From positions 1-64,000 of the forward strand of contig CALGNZ010000046.1 in assembly GCA_937957915.1 (NCBI GenBank): a stretch of DNA of 64,000 bases, in the 5' to 3' direction. The translations under genes and the position numbers were made by a program. Numbering within the stretch: position 1 is the stretch's first letter; each line of letters begins with the position of its first letter. Below the pieces are notes generated by a model, which searched no databases, was not told where the DNA came from, and saw only the letters and a list, made by a program, of their open reading frames with translations. The DNA comes from an uncultured Granulosicoccaceae bacterium (GTDB lineage Bacteria > Pseudomonadota > Gammaproteobacteria > Granulosicoccales > Granulosicoccaceae). Shown one piece after another: positions 57,878 to 64,000 of this stretch.

Positions 57878-57916
57878 TCTTCTTGCCTTATTATTCTTGT
57901 CGGCGACTAGTGTCTT

Positions 57917-57994
57917 CAGAGCGCGTTTTCAAAGCGTGTATTCAGGGCGCGTTTTCAGGGAGCAATTTCACAGAGCATTTTCACGGAGCATTAC
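57917..57994. repeat. Six-unit 13-bp tandem array between scpA and scpB
   Basis: Six consecutive 13-base units start at 57917, 57930, 57943, 57956, 57969 and 57982 without spacers: CAGAGCGCGTTTT, CAAAGCGTGTATT, CAGGGCGCGTTTT, CAGGGAGCAATTT, CACAGAGCATTTT and CACGGAGCATTAC. The pattern is CA(G/C)-GAGC-(G/A)-TTTT. It is in the scpB leader on the minus strand. It looks like iterons or a protein-binding array; no known binding site is matched. Confidence 0.8.
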
Positions 57995-58038
57995 CGGTTG
58001 TCGGGTTTCAGTTTTACTCGCCTGCCGCCAGCCACACT

Positions 58039-58923
58039 CTAATTATACGACGCATCCGGGTTTTCGTTTGTATCCAGATAGTTAGGCCGTTCATCATCGT
58101 CGTCAATGGCCGCCGTTCGCGCCTGTATGAAAATCGGTCCAAAGGGTTTCTCCTGGATAATTTCCAACAGCGATTCCTTACATAACTCGAGCATGGCTAA
58201 AAATGTTACAACACACCCTGCCCGGCCTTCCTCAACTGAAAAAAGTGACAGGAAATCGATTCGCTGATGCTCATTAATCATGACAAGCAGGCTCGACATA
58301 CGTTCCCGAACCGAGAGAAACTCACGCTTAACATTGTGATGCTGATTTAACTTCGCGCGCATTACCACACTGCGAAAGGCACCAAGCATCTCTTCCAGCT
58401 TGATATCAGGCAAGGGTTGTCGGTTCTCAAGCACCGGCAGGCCGGCGCCCGCTTCGAACACGTCACGCTCCATGCGTGAGAGGTCATCCAGATCTTCTGC
58501 GGCCTGTTTAAATTGCTCATAGGCCTGCAGCCGCCTTATCAGCTCTGCGCGCGGATCGTCTTCATCCTCTACTTCCTCGGGCCTAGGCAGCAACAGTCTT
58601 GATTTGATTTCGGCGAGCATCGCTGCCATCACCAGATACTCAGCGGCAAGCTCGATCCGCATCATCTCCATAACAGCAATGTACTGCATGTATTGCTCGG
58701 TGATCGCCGCTACCGGAATATCGAGAATATCGAGGTTTTGTCGCTTGATCAGATATAACAGCAGGTCGAGCGGCCCTTCGAAAGTCTCAAGGAATACCTC
58801 CAGGGCGTCGGGCGGAATGTATAAATCGGTGGGGGTATCGACATAGGGCTCGCCAAGCACCACGGCGACAGGCAGCTGCATATCCAGCTGTTCTGCTGCA
58901 CCTTCTTGTTTGATATCCGACAT
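58039..58923 (-). CDS. scpA: Segregation and condensation protein A
   Basis: ScpA is the kleisin that bridges SMC-family heads and binds ScpB. The 294-residue protein has the N-terminal FEGPLDLLLYLIKRQNLDILDIPVAAITEQY motif, the MAAMLAEIKSRLLLPRP helix and a C-terminal winged helix (LSLFSVEEGRAGCVVTFLAMLELCKE). It is downstream of yciO, with 44 bases between, and upstream of scpB. Confidence 0.95.
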   Translation of the reverse strand: MSDIKQEGAAEQLDMQLPVAVVLGEPYVDTPTDLYIPPDALEVFLETFEGPLDLLLYLIKRQNLDILDIPVAAITEQYMQYIAVMEMMRIELAAEYLVMAAMLAEIKSRLLLPRPEEVEDEDDPRAELIRRLQAYEQFKQAAEDLDDLSRMERDVFEAGAGLPVLENRQPLPDIKLEEMLGAFRSVVMRAKLNQHHNVKREFLSVRERMSSLLVMINEHQRIDFLSLFSVEEGRAGCVVTFLAMLELCKESLLEIIQEKPFGPIFIQARTAAIDDDDERPNYLDTNENPDASYN

Positions 58924-58967
58924 GTAATACTGGCGTTTGAAAGCTCTAGTCTATTGCGTGCGCCAGG

Positions 58968-59588
58968 CTAGTGCAGCAAACTTGTGTCACCCTTTCCTTC
59001 TCGTAAAATTTCAACATCATCACCTTCCAGAGAAATAACTGAAGTCTCCTCGAGACCACAGGCTCCGCCGTCCATCACTAAATCGACCTCGGCTTTGACA
59101 ATCCGGGAAATTTCGTATCCTTCGTTGAGAGGAAACTCATCTCCTGGCATCAGTAGCGTTGTGCTCATCATCGGCTCGCCCAGTTCGGCCAACAGCGATT
59201 GCGCGATATTATTTTCCGGCACCCTGACGCCAATGGTCTTACGTTTCGGGTGTAAAAATCGCCTGGGAACCTCATTCGTGCTTTTGAGAATAAAGGTATA
59301 GGGCCCCGGCGTCAGGCTTTTCAACAATCGGTAATTTCGATTGTCTACTTTGGCATAAACTGCAATCGCCGACAGATCGGCGCACATCATCGACATGTGG
59401 TGGCCCTTGTCGAGCTGGCGCAGGCGATAGATTCTTTCCACCCCGCGTTTATTGTCGAGCAAACATCCCAACGCATAACAAGAATCGGTTGGATAGACGA
59501 CAACTCCGCCCTCTCGCAGCACATCCACAGCTCGGGCAATCAGGCGCTGTTGTGGATTGTCCGGATGTATTTCAAAGTACTGGCTCAT
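58968..59588 (-). CDS. YciO/Sua5/YrdC-family protein
   Basis: The 206-residue protein has the YrdC fold with VVYPTDSCYALGCLLDNK at the start, LDKGHHMSMMCADLS and the RVPENNIAQSLL motif. Sua5/TsaC proteins make threonylcarbamoyl-AMP for tRNA t6A; the YciO branch lacks clear proof of this. Size and the conserved position before scpA favour YciO. It is separated from the parvulin gene by a 557-base intergenic stretch. Confidence 0.88.
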   Translation of the reverse strand: MSQYFEIHPDNPQQRLIARAVDVLREGGVVVYPTDSCYALGCLLDNKRGVERIYRLRQLDKGHHMSMMCADLSAIAVYAKVDNRNYRLLKSLTPGPYTFILKSTNEVPRRFLHPKRKTIGVRVPENNIAQSLLAELGEPMMSTTLLMPGDEFPLNEGYEISRIVKAEVDLVMDGGACGLEETSVISLEGDDVEILREGKGDTSLLH

Positions 59589-60145
59589 GTGTTATTCGTA
59601 CAAGTCCTGGCAGGCGACCACTGTATTAATGGCTCCGGCGGAGTTAAAGCAGAAAGATTTGTAAAGCAAATAGTGGCAAAACCACAGACTAAATACAGAA
59701 CAATTTACTGTCTCCTGAATAGCCCCGGCCACAAATACCCGGACATCTAACAGCCAGGCGGCCTCATTTTCCGGAACCGCGCAGGAACTTCAGGCAAAAA
59801 GTGCCAACAATGCCCGCCAGTCAGTCACGCATTATACCTGTCCGAGATCCTTTTAACTCACAAGCTGGTCCTGTTCTTTCGATAACAGACAGTTAAACCC
59901 GATCACAGCCCCTGCCAGACCAAACCACAGCGAAAACAAATCGGCAAACTATTTGGTTTGTTGCCTGTGACCCTACTATCCTACTTTAAGAGTTTCTATT
60001 GTTGCAGGCTCGCGGATTGGTGTGACGGTAGCCCCGGTCGCCCAACCATGACAGTCCGACCGTCCAACAATCGAATTCGGACCAGTCATTTTCCATCATT
60101 ACTTTGAACGCGGGCGTCACCCGCCTACCACGGAAATTTACGTTT
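59589..60145. other. Divergent intergenic region, no gene seen
   Basis: The 557 bases between yciO and the parvulin gene show no convincing frame. A hairpin GGCAAAC / GTTTGTTGCC (about 59949-59971) with a 6-base loop is the main structure. The AT-rich stretch near 59920-60000 is a likely promoter area for the parvulin gene. Confidence 0.35.
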
Positions 60146-60934
60146 ATGGCTTCCAAGCTACTTGTTTCAGCGCTGACAGCCGCAATTCTCGCCGGCAATC
60201 CGGTGACCTTTGCAATCGCCGATGGCGAAGATACTGTTGCCAGCGTCAACGGCAAAGCTATCACCACCCTTGAGCGAGATACTCAGGCCGCACAATTCAA
60301 AGCCAGGGGACAAAACGCAACCGATGAACAGGTTGTCGATGAACTGGTAAGCCTGTCGCTAATGAGCCAGGAGGCCGAAAAGATGGGGCTCGACAAAACC
60401 CCGACCATGGAAGCAGAGATGAAAATCATGCGAGCCAGAGTCCTCGCGAACGCGCTGCTTACCCAATTTACCGAAAGTCTTGACCTGACAGACGATGCAT
60501 TACGCAACCAGTACGACAAGCAAATAGCCAGCACGCAGGCAAAAGAATTTAAAGCCAGCCACATTTTGCTGGAAGATGAGGCAAAGGCGAAAGAAGTCAT
60601 TGGCGAACTGGACGACGGCGCAGACTTTGCCGAGTCGGCAAAGAAATACTCGACAGGCCCATCCGGACCAAACGGTGGCGATCTCGGCTGGTTTGATGCC
60701 GGCGCGATGGTCCCTGAATTTTCACAGGCCGTTGCCACCATGGAGCCTGGCAAGCACAGCGCAGAACCAGTCAAGACCGATTTCGGATGGCATGTTATCA
60801 AACTCGATGATGAGCGAGCAAAAAGCCCGCAACCGTTCGAGACTGTTAAGGATCAGATTAGAAATATGATGCTACGCGACAAGGTTGCTGAGTACATCGA
60901 TGGCTTGCACGCGAACGCCACTATTGAACGTTAA
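60146..60934 (+). CDS. Periplasmic parvulin peptidyl-prolyl isomerase (PpiC/PrsA-like)
   Basis: The 262-residue protein has a signal peptide ending FAIADG, a SurA-like helical N-domain (about 25-130) and a PpiC rotamase domain (about 133-225) with ASHILLEDEAKA, GPSGPNGGDLGWF and FGWHVIKLDD. It should assist folding of periplasmic or outer-membrane proteins. The start is ATG at 60146; a TTG 14 codons earlier would mask the signal. It stands alone. Confidence 0.92.
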   Translation: MASKLLVSALTAAILAGNPVTFAIADGEDTVASVNGKAITTLERDTQAAQFKARGQNATDEQVVDELVSLSLMSQEAEKMGLDKTPTMEAEMKIMRARVLANALLTQFTESLDLTDDALRNQYDKQIASTQAKEFKASHILLEDEAKAKEVIGELDDGADFAESAKKYSTGPSGPNGGDLGWFDAGAMVPEFSQAVATMEPGKHSAEPVKTDFGWHVIKLDDERAKSPQPFETVKDQIRNMMLRDKVAEYIDGLHANATIER

Positions 60935-60953
60935 ACGTGATTTTTTAACGAAG

Positions 60954-60986
60954 CCAGGAGTCTGTGGGGCGTGCCACAGACCCTGG
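60954..60986. other. Strong hairpin after the parvulin gene
   Basis: CCAGG-A-GTCTGTGG (60954-60967) pairs with CCACAGAC-CCTGG (60974-60986), a 13-bp stem with one bulged A and a 6-base loop. No T-tract follows, so it is either a weak terminator or a stabilising 3' structure. It lies 20 bases past the stop. The following bases to 61134 hold no gene. Confidence 0.5.
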
Positions 60987-61134
60987 ATTGCCAGTCACAG
61001 AATTACTGATTGATTGCTGCGAGTAGTTATTCACTTTAAAAGTATTGATCGAAATTACCGACTAAAAAATTCGCGAACGCAGCAGATCACAGGCGACAGT
61101 TACAACCAGCCGAACCAAAGCGCAGCCGATTCAT

Positions 61135-62334
61135 CTATAAGTTTGTTATTGCATCGAAACCGGATTGCAAATCTGCCTGTATATCCACCACCGACTCAAG
61201 TCCAACGGCCACTCGTATTAATGAACCACTAATACCTGCCGCCTCGCGTTGCTGATCAGACAAACGTCCATGTGTAGTGGTAGCCGGGTGTGTAATCGTA
61301 GACTTAGCATCCCCCAGATTGGCGGTAATAGATAGCAAATTACAACTGTCGATTACCCGCCATGCTGATGTGCGCCCACCCACCACTTCAAAAGAAACGA
61401 TTCCGCCAAAGTCGCTTTGTTGCCTGCAGCAAAGCTGATGCTGGGGATGACTTTCCAGCCCTGGGTAATACACACGGGATACTTGCGGGTGTTGCTCCAG
61501 CCATCGCGCCAGTGACAACGCACTTTCACTGTGACGGGCCATTCTGATTTCAAGTGTCTCCAGCCCTTTTAAAAATACCCAGGCGTTAAAGGCACTCATT
61601 GTCGGACCGGCGGTGCGCAAAAAGCCAAACACCTCATCACCCATGTCTTGCTTGTTGCCCAACACCGCGCCACCAACACAGCGCCCCTGCCCGTCGATAA
61701 ACTTCGTGGCTGAGTGAATCACCACGTGTGCGCCATGTTCGAGCGGCCGTTGCAACGCAGGTGTACAAAAACAGTTATCGACAACCAGCCGCGCATTAGC
61801 CTGTCGCGCCAGTTCTGCCAACGCCGCAATATCCACCAGTTTGGTCAACGGATTTGATGGCGTTTCAACGAACAACATGCGTGTCCTTGGGGTAATTTTC
61901 TCGCGCCATTGATCTATATTGTCCGGCGCCGCGAACTGCACAGGGTTGCCCATTCGTGTCAGATACTTGTTAAAGAATTGTGCTGTTGAGCCAAACAATC
62001 CATCAGATGCAATCAACTCATCACCCGGCTGTAACAGCGAGACACAAGTCGCCATTATTGCTGACATACCCGACGCCGTTGCCACGCACGACTGCGCACC
62101 TTCCAGCGCCGCTAACCGTTGCTCAAAGGTTCGCACAGTCGGGTTGGTAAACCGTGAATAGATATTACCCGGCGCATTGTTTTGAAATCGATCAGCAGCT
62201 TGTGCTGCATTGTCAAAAACAAAACTTGATGTAGCAAACAGCGCCTCGCTGTGTTCGCCTTCCGCAGTTCGCTGGTAACCTGCACGCACTGCGGTTGTTG
62301 AAAAACTCGCCTGCGACCAGTCTGTATTACTCAT
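61135..62334 (-). CDS. metZ: O-succinylhomoserine sulfhydrylase
   Basis: MetZ makes homocysteine from O-succinylhomoserine and sulfide. The 399-residue Cys/Met-metabolism PLP enzyme has YSRFTNPTV, TASGMSAIMA, VDNCFCTPALQRP and the Schiff-base Lys211 in HSATKFIDGQGR. Its position downstream of purF matches Pseudomonas and relatives. A promoter and a SAM-II-like riboswitch precede it, with the start codon about 207 bases beyond the aptamer. Homoserine for this pathway comes from hom at 24829. Confidence 0.95.
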   Translation of the reverse strand: MSNTDWSQASFSTTAVRAGYQRTAEGEHSEALFATSSFVFDNAAQAADRFQNNAPGNIYSRFTNPTVRTFEQRLAALEGAQSCVATASGMSAIMATCVSLLQPGDELIASDGLFGSTAQFFNKYLTRMGNPVQFAAPDNIDQWREKITPRTRMLFVETPSNPLTKLVDIAALAELARQANARLVVDNCFCTPALQRPLEHGAHVVIHSATKFIDGQGRCVGGAVLGNKQDMGDEVFGFLRTAGPTMSAFNAWVFLKGLETLEIRMARHSESALSLARWLEQHPQVSRVYYPGLESHPQHQLCCRQQSDFGGIVSFEVVGGRTSAWRVIDSCNLLSITANLGDAKSTITHPATTTHGRLSDQQREAAGISGSLIRVAVGLESVVDIQADLQSGFDAITNL

Positions 62335-62540
62335 GACTATCTTCGTCCGCTATAAACGCTGTAGGTGTTAACAATTTAAATGCACCGCTCACTGCCGTAT
62401 CTGACAAAGACAGCTCGGCATGTGCGGGTAACGCGCACGAAGCAAATAGTGTTTGCGGATTTTTGGGAGGGCGTGGTGTCGGGGTAGATCTGCATGGATC
62501 TGTGACAGGTGGGCCCACCATTCACTAGCAGCGGGCCGAA

Positions 62541-62594
62541 GCACGCTTTAGCTGAATTTTTCAAGCGCCCGCAAGCTGTATCAAATCGGCGCGT
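62541..62594 (-). ncRNA. SAM-II-like riboswitch aptamer upstream of metZ
   Basis: Read on the minus strand, ACGCGCC is followed by GATTTGATACAGCTTGCG, GGCGC, TTGAAAAATTC and AGCTAAAGCGTGC. The five-base stem GCGCC/GGCGC corresponds to P1 of SAM-II. The loop has the conserved GATTT and TTGC. The 3' strand has TGAxAAATxxAGCTAAA, as in the metX riboswitch of the crystal structure (TGATAAATGTAGCTAAA). The bases CAGC in the loop can pair with GCgTG at the 3' end, with one bulge, as the pseudoknot. The aptamer starts at the predicted transcription start. The related SAM-V class is the main alternative. Ligand binding is inferred from pattern only. Confidence 0.72.
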
Positions 62595-62599
62595 AGAGA

Positions 62600-62627
62600 A
62601 TTATGCACCCACTGACAGGGGTGTCAA
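62600..62627 (-). promoter_or_regulatory. metZ promoter
   Basis: On the minus strand a perfect TTGACA (62622-62627) and CATAAT (62600-62605, 5 of 6) are 16 bases apart. Transcription would start at about 62593, at the first base of the riboswitch, about 260 bases before the metZ start codon. The rest of the 62335-62706 interval shows a GTGGGCCCAC palindrome (62510-62519) and no terminator T-tract. Confidence 0.75.
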
Positions 62628-62706
62628 GTCAATTTGCTGTGCTGCTCTGACTTAGCTCGGAATAAATTTTGAAGAGCAACTTATCTTACGGCGTTCGGAG
62701 GAAAAG

Positions 62707-63303
62707 TTACCCGATAAAAACCGCGGTATCTGTATTGACCAATCCAAATAATTCAACCACATCAGAATTGGCCATACGGATGCAGCCTTCGGACATGGGC
62801 TTACCAAGTAAATGTTCCTGTGCTGTACCATGTATATAGATATAGCGATTTTTTGAATCAACCTGCCCGCCCTGATTAAACCCGGGTTGCAGACCACTGA
62901 GCCACAAGATTCTACTGGTAATAAGATCATCTGCACTGTCAGAAGATAGATCCGTGGCTAGCCCGGTTACCCTGCGACCTTTGAAAATTGTCCCCGGGGA
63001 TACATCCTCACCAATTCTCTCTGCAACAACGTGCCAGCCTATCGGAGTACAACCTGTGTTTTGACGACAGCCTGTTCCGAACTTTGATGTTGAAATTATA
63101 TACGTATTCTTTAGTTTCCCGTCGACAACATAGTCAAGGGTTTGCAATCTGACATCGATGCACAGCATTTTCTCAGGCGGTTGCAGATCACAATCAGAGA
63201 CTTCGCCACCGCGGTCAAGCGTCAGCCGGCTCAACACAAACGCAGCATCAAACGCTGTGCTGTCTAGCCGCGAGCTGAAGTTGTCCCACCAGGTGCCATA
63301 CAT
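62707..63303 (-). CDS. L,D-transpeptidase (YkuD domain) without signal peptide
   Basis: The 198-residue protein consists almost entirely of a YkuD catalytic domain, with YIYIHGTAQEH and the active-site SEGCIRMANSDV. The FGTGCRQNTGCTPIGWH segment is typical of a compact family lacking signal peptides. How it reaches peptidoglycan is therefore unclear. The start is ATG at 63303 with AGG nine bases upstream; TTG 63363 would overlap the purF end by 23 bases. It lies between purF and metZ, which are usually adjacent. Confidence 0.82.
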   Translation of the reverse strand: MYGTWWDNFSSRLDSTAFDAAFVLSRLTLDRGGEVSDCDLQPPEKMLCIDVRLQTLDYVVDGKLKNTYIISTSKFGTGCRQNTGCTPIGWHVVAERIGEDVSPGTIFKGRRVTGLATDLSSDSADDLITSRILWLSGLQPGFNQGGQVDSKNRYIYIHGTAQEHLLGKPMSEGCIRMANSDVVELFGLVNTDTAVFIG

Positions 63304-63340
63304 ACGAGGTTGCCTGTGACCAGCGCGCCAGTTACTCCAG

Positions 63341-64000
63341 TCAGTCCATACCGACGTCGACAAATTGCTCGTCAGTCGCTGACTCGTTTACAGCATCCGC
63401 CCGCTTGCTGCTTAGCCAGTTTAAATAATCCTCATTGATATCGCCGGCTATGTAGTGCCCGTCAAAGCAACTGGTTTCAAATTGCTGCAAATCAGCGTTG
63501 AGCTCACGCACCGAATCGATAAGGTCCTGCAAGTCCTGGTAAATTAATCCATCGGCACCTATGGCCAGGCAAATTTGCTCTACCTGCCGATCATGGGCGA
63601 TCAGCTCATCGGCAGCAGGCATGTCAATGCCATAGACATTGGGATAGCTCACCGGTGGGGCAGCTGATGCCATGTAAACCTTGTTGGCGCCCACTTCACG
63701 TGCCATCTCGACAATTTGTTCAGACGTTGTGCCCCTGACAATCGAGTCATCCACCAACAGCACGTTCAGGCCTTTAAATTCAGACTCAATGGGATTGAGC
63801 TTCTGCCTGACCGATTTGCGACGCATAGTCTGCCCGGGCATGATAAAAGTTCGGCCGATGTAGCGGTTCTTTACAAACCCTTCGCGATACTTGATTCCTA
63901 ACTCCATTGCCAATTCCAGCGCAGACGTTCGGCTGGTATCTGGAATGGGAATAACCACGTCAATATCGTGATCAGGCCAGGTTTTGCGAATTTTTGCTGC
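63341..64000 (-). CDS. purF: Amidophosphoribosyltransferase, C-terminal part
   Basis: PurF makes phosphoribosylamine, the first step of purine synthesis. Only the last 219 residues are in the window; the gene continues past the right edge. The visible part has [12 protein letters not shown], the [17 protein letters not shown]-like region and the PRPP-binding [17 protein letters not shown], followed by [17 protein letters not shown]. Translation before the internal Val at 63958 is open to base 64000 with coding-like residues. The end runs close to the L,D-transpeptidase start, consistent with one transcript. Confidence 0.95.
   Translation of the reverse strand, partial: AAKIRKTWPDHDIDVVIPIPDTSRTSALELAMELGIKYREGFVKNRYIGRTFIMPGQTMRRKSVRQKLNPIESEFKGLNVLLVDDSIVRGTTSEQIVEMAREVGANKVYMASAAPPVSYPNVYGIDMPAADELIAHDRQVEQICLAIGADGLIYQDLQDLIDSVRELNADLQQFETSCFDGHYIAGDINEDYLNWLSSKRADAVNESATDEQFVDVGMD

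Noticed and set aside
60954-60986. Copy of the palindromic element, because it contains CCAGGAGTCTG
   Set aside because: Only the first 9-10 bases match; the rest is an unrelated simple hairpin.

Overview
The window is chromosomal DNA of a free-living, probably marine, gammaproteobacterium that I cannot place below class level. The evidence is the gene content and the classic gammaproteobacterial neighbourhoods: ftsK-lolA-rarA facing trxB/aat, guaB-guaA beside xseA, dksA-gluQ-acs, yciO-scpA-scpB, dapC-dapD-arsC-like, and purF followed by metZ. Base composition is a little above 50% G+C. No rRNA, tRNA, CRISPR array, prophage or transposase gene was seen. Coding density is high and codon use looks uniform, so this is mostly core genome with a few accessory genes and small repeats between them.

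Layout. 0-4.7 kb: a REP/BIME-like inverted repeat, then efp, a membrane Zn-protease and parC on the minus strand. 5-8.6 kb: a surface lipoprotein, a double-cupin protein and queG on the plus strand. 8.6-14.1 kb: rarA, lolA and ftsK (minus); lolA has a long acidic C-terminal extension and ftsK a Lys/Ala-rich N-tail. 14.4-18 kb: trxB, a FemAB-like acyltransferase, aat and a small HAD protein. 18-26.7 kb: accessory metabolism, including a class V aminotransferase, a VOC protein, an ABA4-like membrane protein, a three-domain fasciclin lipoprotein, a GalU-type uridylyltransferase paired with a glucuronokinase-like GHMP kinase, homoserine dehydrogenase and an Mth938-like protein. 26.7-27.7 kb: a gene-poor kilobase with palindromic and direct repeats and a Fur box. 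27.7-38.7 kb: a ferric-iron ABC permease, envelope proteins, a D-cysteine desulfhydrase-like enzyme, an YcbB-type L,D-transpeptidase, uraH, dapC, dapD, an ArsC-like protein and an AlkD-like protein. 38.8-46.9 kb (minus): the mipA-DUF3019-rstA-rstB envelope-sensing cluster, tsaB, yoaA, a TPR lipoprotein and an OmpA protein. 47-51.8 kb: guaA, guaB and divergent xseA. 52-57 kb: a DksA with a histone-like tail, gluQ, acs, msrB and an Smr protein. 57.2-60.9 kb: scpB, scpA, yciO and a parvulin. 61-64 kb (minus): metZ, an L,D-transpeptidase and the 3' part of purF.

The most interesting non-coding signal is upstream of metZ. A near-consensus sigma-70 promoter is followed at once by a sequence matching the SAM-II riboswitch core in pattern and order, but the aptamer lies about 200 nt from the metZ start codon, an unusual distance for SAM-II. 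A second discovery is a family of long palindromes: a 164-bp copy, a 64-bp copy lacking the centre and a degenerate relic, all in intergenic DNA. A six-unit 13-bp tandem array lies between scpA and scpB.

Functional threads: amino-acid synthesis (hom, metZ, dapC, dapD), purine synthesis (purF, guaA, guaB), envelope building (lolA, two L,D-transpeptidases, OmpA and many lipoproteins), chromosome segregation and repair (ftsK, scpAB, parC, rarA, xseA, yoaA, AlkD) and tRNA modification or charging (queG, tsaB, gluQ).
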